NCBI RefSeq assembly: GCF_023053635.1
Contig: NC_086183.1
Location: 30,795,501 to 30,859,500 of the forward strand
DNA length: 64,000 bases
Origin: Elgaria multicarinata webbii
Taxonomy: Eukaryota; Chordata; Lepidosauria; Squamata; Anguidae
Direction of reading: 5' to 3'
A program made the translations under genes and the position numbers. Below, piece after piece: positions 11,023-32,755 of this stretch (within the stretch, counting starts at the first letter, position 1; the number at the start of each line of letters is the position of its first letter). Under the pieces are notes generated by a model. The model was given only the letters and a program-made list of their open reading frames with translations. It did not search any database and was not told where the DNA came from.

Positions 11023-11147
11023 CCTGGGCCGGATCTACACTACTGCTTTAAAGTGCTTTATAACAGTTATAAAGCGCTTTACCTGCTTTAAAGCACTATA
11101 AAACTGTTATAAAGCGCTTTAAAGCAATAGCGTAGATCCGGCCCAGG
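11023..11147. mobile_element. Hairpin MITE, GGATCTACAC family, copy 1
   Basis: The left CCCTGGGCCGGATCTAC and the right end are exact reverse complements. The inside is AAGCGCTTTATAACAGTTATA-type repeats. Confidence 0.8.
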
Positions 11148-12420
11148 GCTTTCCAGAGCTCCCAAGTGTGGGAGCTGCATTTCTCCCTACCAAGATCTCC
11201 ATCACTTCCTCGTTGTCTCTGAGTGTCCATTCCCGCCCCCACCCCTCCTCCCGCTCTCCCAGTCCTCGCCAAAAAGATTCACGTGGAATTCTTGAACAGC
11301 CCAAAGCTTTGAAATTGTAGGAATTATGCAAAACTAACCCATGATATGCAAACTGTTGTGATTTGCATCATTTATTCACAGTGTAGGAAAGTGGATTTCC
11401 TTGGTGCAAAACTGGATGGAGGTGGTTATTTTTGGACGTTTGGCCCGCAGGTATATCGTTCTGTGTTTTAAAGTCCAGGCATAAGGCTTGCACACACAGG
11501 CCCTTTTTGAAAATGGGTTTTCAGAAACTGGATTTACTCAAAATTTAGACTGTGAGAGCTGGTGGAATTTCCCCCTTGGCATTGGTGATTTTTTTTTTTA
11601 AAAAAATGTATTTGGAATGACTGCAGACTTCAAAATGGTTGATTTTCAGCTGGAGGTTTAAAGGGGGAGGTGTGGCTGTTACTTTTGTGTTTGTTTTTAA
11701 GGATTTTGCTCCTCCAATGTTACGTTTTTACCCAAAGAGATAGTCCAAAAAGAATGTATCATGGGGTCTGTCTATAGGAAAGGATGGGAAATGAGTCAAA
11801 CATAGTCAAGAGCATTAAAGTCATTCATCTTTTTCTTTACATCTTGCACATGCGGAATAGCAACAAGACATCACACACAGGCTTAAAGATTCCCTGGGAT
11901 TAAGACGGTCTCTGCAACACCTTTGAAGCTTTAAGAAATGTGAAAAAGAAATCAGTGGATTTGTCGGTTCGGTTGAAGTGGTCATTGTCGGGGTGTATTA
12001 TGGGATATGTAATCCATTGAGGAGAAGGGGCAAATGGGATGGGAACGTATTCCCAGCGTGTCCTCGTGTTGACGCATCACCCTTAACGTATACAGAGCTT
12101 TGCGGGTGATTTCTTCATGCCAGGAAGTTCACCTAGGATAAATTTGGTTTGATACAGGATATAGAAATGCTCTTTTAGTTAGGCAGACAGGGTTCGGTTT
12201 ACAGGGTATGCTTGTCCTCCTCGTTGTATTTCTTTTGTTTGTACATGGGTACACACAGTTTTATGTGGTTTTAATTGCGAGGCTGAGCTGGAGAAAATGG
12301 GACTTTATGGTAGAGATGGGTACTCGGCTGGGGCGGGGGGGGGGGGCGGGGTCCGCATTGTTATATTTTCTTGAATTTCTTGTAATCCGATTGCACAGCC
12401 TTTCCCAAGTGCCATAGCAG
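11148..12420. other. Unannotated intergenic stretch between SPRED3 and FAM98C
   Basis: AT-rich, single-copy-looking sequence with a G tract at 12331-12352. Nothing supportable. Confidence 0.3.
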
Positions 12421-12424
12421 ATAA

Positions 12425-12490
12425 CTGTAATACAGTGCAATCCTATGCATGTCGACTCAGAAGTAAGTTCCATTAGGTTCAGTGGAACCG
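12425..12490 (+). repeat. Short dispersed repeat
   Basis: GTGCAATCCTATGCATGTCG and CAGAAGTAAGTTCCATTAGG, a common squamate motif; also near 17065. Family not named. Confidence 0.5.
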
Positions 12491-12904
12491 ACCATGGTAG
12501 TAAGGGTGTATGTATAGCAGGAGTGGGGACCCTCAGATCTTCCCTAATCATGGAGTGTCTTAGTTCCTGCCACTAAAAGCTTTCATTTAAAATACGTTGG
12601 GGTCTTTGGGATTTTACCTGCTCTATTTGCCTTTCGGTCTTGCCCACTTCGGGAATGCAGCCCTGCAAAATTTCTCCGCCTTGAGATATAGAATTAACTG
12701 GGAGAGGCCTAATTTGTCCAAGTCCTCCATTTCAGCTAAATCTCCTAAACGCGCACATGCATGTTCGTTCGTGATGACATTGAGCATAATTTCTGAACAC
12801 GAGGCTGTTACTACAGCCCCAACATTTAATTTATATTCCGGTCATTTTGGTGGCAATTACTGCTGTTCATGTTTTATTAACTGAGGAACCGGCCAAGGCA
12901 GGGC

Positions 12905-12970
12905 CACTGAGGGTTCATCTACACCAAGCAGGATATCGCACCATGAAAGCGGTATATAAAAGGCAGGAGC
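12905..12970 (+). repeat. Left half of a GGGCTCATCTACACCAAGC hairpin element
   Basis: GGGTTCATCTACACCAAGCAGG then GCGGTATATAAAAGGCAGG. Confidence 0.65.
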
Positions 12971-13059
12971 CGAAGTTGTATTAAAATTGTTTGTAGAATT
13001 GTTTTAATATTGAAAATCAATATAAAAAAAAGTTCGTCGATAACAGGAGGGTAGATTGT

Positions 13060-13220
13060 GGTTGAATGTTAGGAAAAACATCTTGATGGTAAGACCAGTT
13101 GGACAATAGAAGCAACGGCCTAATAGAAGGGTGGTGGGCTCTCCCTCACTGGAGGTCTTCAGGTAGAAGCTGGACAGCCAATCCTTTGGGGATTCGCTAG
13201 CTCTGGATTTCCTGCATCAA
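13060..13220 (+). mobile_element. CR1 3' fragment (divergent)
   Basis: Shows GGTGGGCTCTCCCTCACTGG and GGATTTCCTGCATCAAGC, a CR1 subfamily different from the copy at 2375. Confidence 0.7.
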
Positions 13221-13229
13221 GCGGGGGGT

Positions 13230-13547
13230 GGGGGGGAATAAAATAAAAGGCAGGAGCCCCACTACTGCTTTATAGCGGTATTGAAGTGTACTGCTGGATC
13301 TATATTACTGCTTTATAGCGGTACTGAAGTGCAATGACAACTGTTGGGGCCCATGACACATCTACACCAAGCAGGATATAACACTATGAAAGTGGTATGA
13401 AAGCAGTATATGGTACGTGTCAATGGGCTCCAACAGTTGTCAGTGCACTTCAATACCGCTACAAGGCAGTGATGTGGCTCCTGCCTCTTATATACCACTT
13501 TCATACCACTTTTATAGTGGAATATCCTGCTTGGTGTAGATGAGCCC
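13230..13547. mobile_element. Hairpin MITE, CATCTACACCAAGCAGGATAT family
   Basis: Contains both CATCTACACCAAGCAGGATA and its reverse TATCCTGCTTGGTGTAGATG, with TGACAACTGTTGGGGCCCA and its reverse; at least two overlapping copies. Confidence 0.75.
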
Positions 13548-13549
13548 TG

Positions 13550-16135
13550 GGCAGGTATTTAAAGCATCAGTAAGAAAGAGGTGGCATTGGGGAGGTTTAT
13601 TTCACGTGGCAAACCACTTTAATGGAGATTTCTAATTTAAAATAAAACAACTCTCTTTGAGCCCTTTGCCCAGCCTCCAAGCAAAGGAATACTACACCCC
13701 CAATCCCAATCCTCTTTCCCAGGGAGGAACCTTCAGACTTAAACCAGAGGCATAAATCTTGCAAAGGGTAACTTTAAAGGGGCCCGAAGTGGTTGTACCA
13801 ATTTCATGCAACCAAATTTCTCTCTCCTTGCTTGTCAAATGCATGTGTGAATAGTTGACGCAGGATAGAAAAAACAGGAGATCCGTCCTTATGGTTGATT
13901 CACTCCCCATCCAACACAGAGGTCAATTTTCTGCAGCTGTTTATTCTTATGAATCATTGCCCCGTTCCATTTGCATGTTAATATGTTTAATGCTTCTTCC
14001 TGTGTACTTAATGGCAGGCTTTCGAGGCACGGTTTCCCTGGAAGCAAGCCTCACTAAAACAACGGGACTTGCTTTGGTGTAGATTTGTTTTAGATCAGGA
14101 CAGGGTTAGCCCAATGCATTTTGGGGACTGGGGCAGGAAACCTGGATGGCCCAGGGCCAGCTCCAGAGGAAGGAAAGGCTGGGCATTTTCTGGGGCTACA
14201 CTTCTCTCTTTGCACACACCCCACCTCTACGGTGCTTTGCGGAGAAACGCCAAGGTGGGCAGGCCTAGGGATGCGCGAATCAGCAACCCGTCAGCTCACC
14301 AGAATTCTCCAAATGCCATCTCAAAGCTCATTCTGACTCGGGACTGCCTCAGATTGCGAGCTTCGGCGTTTTCCTTTTCACGTGGAAATCCTTGTTTATT
14401 TCCCCAATTGTAAGCACCAATTGTGCACTTTTTTGAAAGGCACGCTTTCTTCTCCCATCGATCAAAGCGTATTTGTGTGCTGCTTCCCCCCCCCCACAAA
14501 AAGTGCACATTTTTTTCATGTATATTATTCAAATTTATGCATGCTGTTGAACGCATTCTTTTCTTTTTTTTGTCTGTGAATTACAATGCAAGCTTGGAAA
14601 TGTATAGACTTCGAATACAGATTGCGTCCAGTCCAGAAAGTGCAAATTGGATAAAATCCTGATCAAAAAAAAGAACTGAAACCCTTTTGCCCTGAGGAGC
14701 TTACACAAGCTAACTCAAGGGCCAGACAAAACTGAAGAGCATCCAAAATAACCCTATGGGAAAAAAGGACAAAGTCTGAGGATGTTGAAAAACTATATAT
14801 AGTGGTGCACCTCCTCAAAGTAGTCCAATGCGTTTTGGCCCTGTGCGGTATATTTTGGCTTTTTTTTTTTAGGAGTTAAGCTTTTTAAAAATTGCCTGCA
14901 GAGATCTCTGAAAATATGCCTCCGAGATGAATCCTGCTATGCTGCTAAAGGACCAAAATGAGTTGGGCTACTAAAAGGAAGGAATAAATAATTTTCCAAC
15001 ATGTTCAGCCACGTTAAGACAAGTCAAGGGGATTGAGTTTCCCTTCTCTCCCCCCCCCCCCCATGCCTCCCACTAATTAACCTGCTTTTGGGCACCTCCT
15101 GGTCATTTCAGGGAGAGAACTTGTGCAGGAGAACCTCCTAATGGATGCACACACACGCACACACACACACACACGAGTCAGATCTGCCTGACACCCAGTC
15201 TGCCATCTTTGCGGCACTCAAAATCTATCATCCACTTGCCTCGTGTTCAGGCTGGTAAAGGGGACTCAGAAAGCATAGGACTCCCATAGCTCTGTCTCTC
15301 TGTTTTCTGTTTTGTTTGTTTCTAAAATAAATAAATAAAATCATGCTTAAGTCCAGAGCCAGATCGTAAGTGTGGGTATTGCACTTTGCACTAGGAACAC
15401 ACCAGTCGCGGAAGCTGCACAGCAGGGACACAAACCACGAAAATGGGGAGAAGTCAGGGGGTCTGATATATTGTCGCCCGAGATGGTTTTTCATTCTGTT
15501 TTATATATTTAAAAGAAAAGGTTCATGAACCAAAACCAGAAGGCGAGGGAAAGGAGGTTGATATGACAAGCATAATGATCACTTCTTTTTTGTGGTTGCC
15601 TAACTTATTTTATTTCCTGTTTTAAGTATTTTATCAGATTTGTATATTCAATATTGTAATTTCTGTGTATTTTAAAAAAGATTTTTAAAAGAGCGGTACA
15701 GAGGACATTGGTAGAGGATGCTCTATTTAAAAATGTACGTTGTAAATTAAAAACACACACAGAGAGAAATAGCTTGGTATTTTGTTCATTTTGCGTTGGA
15801 TGAAAAGAGGAGTGTTTTCTTGATCCTAATTTTTTTAAAAAACTGATTCATAAGGTTCGTCATGAAGAAAAATCCCACGAAATAGGTATCCTTCAGACAC
15901 ATAATGCGTTAGTATAACATAAGCTGCATCTCGTTTCCAACTGACTCCTAAAAACTTCAGGTTTCTTCCTCACCCCTTGTTAAAATTCAGAATTACAAAT
16001 CTCTCTCCTTAAGGCTCTGCGCTGCTTTTAAAAGCTGGACAAATGGTCTGTAACACCCACTGCATTGGCACAGAATAAGCAATAGCCATCAAAGGCCATT
16101 AAACACCTTCAGCCAGCCTCACAAATGCATCCCAA
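13550..16135. other. Unannotated intergenic stretch
   Basis: Largest repeat-poor block between SPRED3 and FAM98C. Contains poly-C at 15050-15062 and a (CA)n run. No coding family or RNA gene recognised. Confidence 0.3.
15150..15175 (+). repeat. (CA)n microsatellite
   Basis: CA/CG dinucleotide run. Confidence 0.85.
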
Positions 16136-16304
16136 AAAGTTACTAGTCCACAAGAGTGCAGTTGTTGCTTAAAAAAACAACACCCCACCAAGAATCTTGT
16201 GGCACCTTAAAGCTTATGAAAACACTATTCTGGCATAAACTTTCGTGGCCACAATCCACTGCATCAGATGCACAAAGTTTTAATCTGAAATTGACAGATT
16301 CAGG

Positions 16305-16786
16305 GTGCAATTACATGCCTATTTTAGGGTGAACCTATGAAAAGGAGGACAGGGCTCCTGTATCTTTAACAGTTGCATAGAAATAGAAAAGGGAATTTCA
16401 GCAGGTGTCATTTGTATGCATGTCGCACCTGGTGTAATTTCCTCTTCATCACAACAGTTAAAGCTGCAGGAGCTATACTGCAACTATACTGTGACCAGAT
16501 TTAAAAGAGGGCAGGGCACCTGCAGCTTTAACTGTTGTGATGAAGAGAGAATTTCACCAGGTTCCCCATATATACAAATGATACCTGCTGAACTTCCTTT
16601 TTCAATACAACTGTTAAAGATACAAGAGCCCTGTCCTTCTTTTCCTATGGTCACCCTAGCCTATTTAGACAGGGAAAAATCCCAAGGCTCCCAGCTTTTT
16701 CCTAGCCAGCTATACTGGCTGGGAATGCTGGGAGTCGTAGTACTTTTTTCTGTCTAAACATGCATGGGATTACACTCCTGGGGTCG
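16305..16786. repeat. Palindromic repeat hosting MITE copy 2
   Basis: Without the insert it reads GGGTGCAATTACATGCCTATT..GGGAATGCTGGGAGTCGTAG..AAACATGCATGGGATTACAC. A related copy is at 35725-35845. Confidence 0.7.
16325..16658. mobile_element. Palindromic hAT-type MITE, family A, copy 2, 8-bp target duplication
   Basis: TAGGGTGAAC..GGTCACCCTA flanked by GCCTATTT on both sides (16317-16324, 16659-16666). The 8-bp duplication assigns the family to hAT. It splits a second palindromic repeat (16305-16786). Confidence 0.92.
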
Positions 16787-17115
16787 GTGTGGGGGGTGGG
16801 GTGGCACAGGAGATGCAAGCTGTGTTGTCAGAGGGAAATGAAATGCAGAAAGTGCAATTTACATCTGCTCCCAGCATGAGTTATATATGAACCCGCCAAT
16901 TTGAGGTTAACTCTTCGTGCATCTGATGAAGTGTACAGTGGCCTTGAAAGTTTACGCCAGAATAAAGGTCTTCCATCTTTAAAGCACCTCTGCTGTTTTT
17001 GTTGCGAGAGACTAATATGGCTGTTTATCCCTCTTTTACACTAACCTACCAGCAATACAAAACGCACACTGGGGAGTAAATCCTGTTGAATTCAAGCCTT
17101 ACAATGGGAGAAAAA

Positions 17116-17750
17116 CTATCCGCACATGCTCAGGGGCATTTTGACCTTGGGGTTTATTTTAGGAGGGGAGGGGTTGAAAAGCTTTCATCTGACTGGGAGT
17201 GATGTCCACACATGCATGGGGGCATTTTGACCTCGAGTTCTTTTTGGGGAGGAGGGTTGAAAAGAAGCTTTCATCTCTGGTTCGGAGTGATGTCTGCACA
17301 TGCTCAGGAGTATTTTGACCTTGGGTTTTTTGGGGGGGGGAGGGTTGAAAAGAAGCTTTCATCTCTGGTTCGGAGTGATGTCTGCACATGCTCAGGAGCA
17401 TTTTGACCTTTTTTTGAGGGGGAGGGTTGAAAAGAAGCTTTCATCTCTGGTTCGGAGTGATGTCTGCACATGCTCAGGAGCATTTTGACCTTTTTGGGGG
17501 GGGATGGTTGAAAATAAGCTTTCATCTCTGGTTCGGAGTGATGTCTGCACATGCTCAGGAGCATTCTGACCTTGGGTTTTTGGTGGGGGAGGTAAAAAGC
17601 TTTCATCTCTGGTTCGGAGTGATGTCCACACATGCTCAGGGGCATTTTGACCTTGTTTTTTTGAGGGGGGGGGAAGGGTTGAAAAGAAGCTTTAATTTCT
17701 GACTGGGGGGGAGGATTGATGTCTGCACATGCTCAGGGGCACTCTGGTTT
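17116..17750 (+). repeat. G-rich minisatellite, about 8 units of 81-97 bp
   Basis: The landmark CACATGC recurs at 17123, 17209, 17297, 17385, 17467, 17548, 17629 and 17726. A unit carries GCTCAGGAGCATTTTGACC, a G8-G9 tract, GGTTGAAAAGAAGCTTTCATC and GGTTCGGAGTGATGTC. It abuts the FAM98C promoter. Confidence 0.9.
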
Positions 17751-18351
17751 GATGAGACAAAAGCTGGCAAGCCTGAGGCGCCCACGAAGCTCTCCTGCCT
17801 GCTGCGAGGCGTGCAAGCGGGGCTTCTCTCTAAAAGCCGCCCCCGCTTCCTTGCAAGGTAAGTCAGATCAGGCGGTGGGGCAGAGCGAGGCTCTGATTGG
17901 ATGCCAGGTGGGATTTTCATCTCCACCGGTGTCTGGCTGGTTGCCATAGCGAAAGGGGCGGGGCGTGTGCAACGGTGGCCTTCAATTGGCTGAAGTCTCT
18001 CCCTGTAATGCCAGAAAGGACTCTTAATTGGTGAGCGCGGGTGGGAGGGAAAGACAAACTCCCGGTTGCTGAGGCAATTTTCAGCCAATCCAAGGCGCGG
18101 TGCTGCGAGGAGCCTGTAAATAGTGGAGGGGGCGGGAGAGGTTGTATCGTATGTATTTTTTTTTATCCAGAAAAGGCTCTCATTGGCTGGAAGGCTCGGC
18201 CAACGGAAATGCCCGTCGCGGTGTCTGAGGCGGGCCTCGCTTGAGCCAATTGACGCAAGGCGGGGAAGCTTAGCGAGCTTCCAGCCGCGCGCATGCGCTG
18301 TTGGGATGCGGACGTCGTCGAGGTCGGGCTGCGCTGCGTCCTGCCGAAGTC
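17750..18351 (+). promoter_or_regulatory. FAM98C: FAM98C CpG-rich promoter with six CCAAT boxes, GC boxes and an NRF1 site
   Basis: ATTGG/CCAAT cores lie at 17896-17900, 17985-17989, 18027-18031, 18085-18089, 18182-18186 and 18246-18250. Sp1-type GC boxes lie at 17955-17964 and about 18125-18137. A perfect palindromic NRF1 motif GCGCATGCGC lies at 18289-18298. There is no TATA box. This is the usual make-up of a housekeeping CpG-island promoter, and the candidate FAM98C start follows 54 bases after the NRF1 motif. Factor binding is inferred. Confidence 0.7.
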
Positions 18352-30598
<12,247 letters not shown>

Positions 30599-31162
30599 CC
30601 CCACCCACCCTTTCCAGCCTGGGGTGTGGTCAGAACTACCCTCACCTGTGGGGAACAGGTTTCAGGAAGGGAACTGTGGAGAGGGGTTGGGGGGGGGCCG
30701 ACACGTTGGTGAGAAGTTCACTCCAAGCCAATGCCAATCTTCAGAGGTGGTTCTGTTGTTGCCTTTTCCCAAAGATGGGGGAAAACGCAGCTTTGAAATA
30801 AGGGTGTGATTATTTTAGGGTTGGAAGTAAGACGGCAGCACTGACTTTAGCAGAAGTGCGCGTGTTTAGAAATGTCTCCCTCGCTTTTTTTTTATTTTAA
30901 GACAAATTAACCTTTAAGCTGTCAGACCCAGATGTTTGTTACCGTGCGGTAACTTGGTGCCATACGGATTCTTCCCTGAGTTGCTTTGGAGGGGAAGGTG
31001 GAGCTGCTAAACTTCCGTTAGGTATTTGGAATGGGAACGCCATCTCTGTTTTTTGGGGGTGGGGTGGGGGTGTCCTTTTTATTTTTCTTCCAACGAGGCG
31101 ATTGCAGCCTTAACTTCCTGGAAACCGTCTGGTTAGGGTGCAGCGGTTCTTGTTCCAGGCAA

Positions 31163-31168
31163 AATAAA
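31163..31168 (+). terminator. FAM98C: Candidate FAM98C poly(A) signal
   Basis: AATAAA within CAAAATAAAAAAGG, 565 bases after the stop. A second + strand AATAAA lies at 32491-32496. I cannot tell which, if either, is used. Confidence 0.3.
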
Positions 31169-31349
31169 AAAGGCCAACGGGGCAAAGACGCGGGGAAGCT
31201 ACGGTCTGGATTTCTCCCCAAGATTTTGTTTTCCGGCTTTCGCTAGCCAAACTTGAGTGTTGGGTAGCCTTCCTTTTTTTGGAGGGTGTGGAACGAAGTA
31301 TATAAAAGAATCATCATTGATACTGTATTCAGTCAGATGAGACACTACG

Positions 31350-31475
31350 TAGCAGCTTTTCCTAGCCTGGCAGCCTTCAGATGTGTTGGGCTACAACTCC
31401 CAGCATCCCCTAGCTGAGGGATGCTGGGAGTTGTAGTCCAACACATCTGGAGGCTGCCAGGTTGGGGAAACCTGC
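31350..31475. mobile_element. Hairpin MITE, same family, near-perfect
   Basis: GCTACAACTCCCAGCATCCC and GGGATGCTGGGAGTTGTAG are exact inverses about a CTAGCTGA centre. In the FAM98C 3' flank. Confidence 0.82.
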
Positions 31476-31479
31476 TATA

Positions 31480-32490
31480 TCGTTAGCCAGTGTAGGAGTT
31501 GGAGCGAATAACTCCTTTGGATTCTAAACACACACACTCTAAGCCTGTGGGCCATCTCCGTGGTGGCATCAAACAGTCTGCATTCTTTCGGTTGAAATGG
31601 TGTAAATTAATGTTTCTCTCACCCAACTCCTGCTGCAAGGAGGGCAGGTGGGCAGGACTGAAATCACAAGGCTGGATCCAGCACAGCACCAATGTAATTC
31701 TTGAGATTAAATGTTTGCACTTGCAATTCAAACTCTTCGTGCAAAGGTACTTTTTTAAAACCGCAACAACCACAGCTTTGTTTTTACCCCGTTTGCTCTT
31801 TCGGTGTTGCGGGTGGTGGTTCTGGGAGGGTTGGGACAGAAGACGACGTTAAAAATCGGCAAGGGTTTGCGGGTTTTTCGAACGGGATCAGATTCCTTGC
31901 GTGCGCGCGCACACACAGCGAAGGGTTAGGGTACAGGAGGCTTGGGGCGGCTGCAAAGACCAGGTAGAACAGGATCTCCTGGAAAGACAACTTGGTTTGA
32001 AAATTATAGAGCCCCTCTACTGCCTCCCTTTCCAGCAAACGGCCCCCTCCCCCCACCCAAAACGCAAATGGGATTAGGGGAGTGATGCAGAGATATGGGT
32101 ATTGTCGAAAACGAGGCAGGAGGGCGAAGAGATACTGGAATGTATCCGATGCTTCCGTGCTCCGTCTCCTCCTCTGCCGTCTTGCCATCAGTTTCACGAC
32201 CCAGGCTCCCGTCTCTCTGCCGCCCTAAAAACTTCTTTTCCCCAACCTCTACGCTTGGCATTGGCGGCACAGAGGATCACCCACGTCCAAGAAGGGATCT
32301 CTTTGCGCACGGACTCCTCGATTCTTCTACTTTTCAGTGGACAACCGTAGTCAGCAAAGTGCCTTCTACAAACCAAAGAGCAACCCGGATGGATTGAACG
32401 AGTAAGCCATGCTGCGTCCGACATTCCGCAGAAACAGCAGCTGCGGCCGAAAATGCGCACGTGAGAAAAGGCCGCCGGGGTTTGCCATTC
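31480..32490. other. Intergenic space between converging FAM98C and RASGRP4
   Basis: No protein family is recognisable in any frame. The stretch is moderately GC-rich, with a short alternating GC/CA run near 31903-31916. It may hold 3' UTR of FAM98C. Confidence 0.3.
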
Positions 32491-32504
32491 AATAAATAGT
32501 TCTT

Positions 32505-32510
32505 TTTATT
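32505..32510 (-). terminator. RASGRP4: RASGRP4 poly(A) signal
   Basis: AATAAA on the - strand (TTTATT on +), 78 bases past the stop codon. It lies within 20 bases of a + strand AATAAA at 32491-32496. Confidence 0.6.
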
Positions 32511-32587
32511 CAGCTACCATGAAACCCTTCCAACTTCTGTGCCCCAACCCATGTCCCCTTCTTTCCTGCAGCTCCTGTCCCCTTGGT

Positions 32588-32755
32588 TCAGTTGGGCTTT
32601 GGGGGCATGGGGGAGCTGCAGGCCGTCCACGCCTTCCAGCAGGTGAGCGATGGGAGGCTCGCGGCTTCCATCTTCAGCAGCCGGCTGTTCTCCGCCTCCA
32701 GCTGTGAGTTGCGGCTCTGGAGAGACTGATTGGCCAGCACCAGCCTGTCCCGGTC
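32588..32755 (-). CDS. RASGRP4: RASGRP4 last exon (coiled-coil tail)
   Basis: Acceptor GTTTTGCAG, in phase with exon 16. Begins [20 protein letters not shown], then [11 protein letters not shown], a continuous Leu/Asn-bearing coiled coil, and ends in PMPPKPN with stop TGA at 32590-32588. Poly(A) signal 78 bases on. Gene identity rests on frame continuity and the RASGRP-like coiled-coil tail. Confidence 0.85.
   Translation of the reverse strand, partial: DRDRLVLANQSLQSRNSQLEAENSRLLKMEAASLPSLTCWKAWTACSSPMPPKPN

Larger units (their letters stand above)
16140..17035. repeat. Inverted-repeat pair around the nested palindromes
   Basis: The left arm (16190-16275: CTTGTGGCACCTTAAAGC, CATAAACTTTCGTGGCC, GCATCAGATGCAC) recurs reversed at 16915-17010 (GTGCATCTGATGAAG, GAAAGTTTACGCCAG). 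Family not recognised. Confidence 0.6.

Noticed and set aside
17116-17750. CRISPR-like regular spacing
   Set aside because: Units are whole tandem copies with no unique spacers, in a vertebrate genome; it is a minisatellite.
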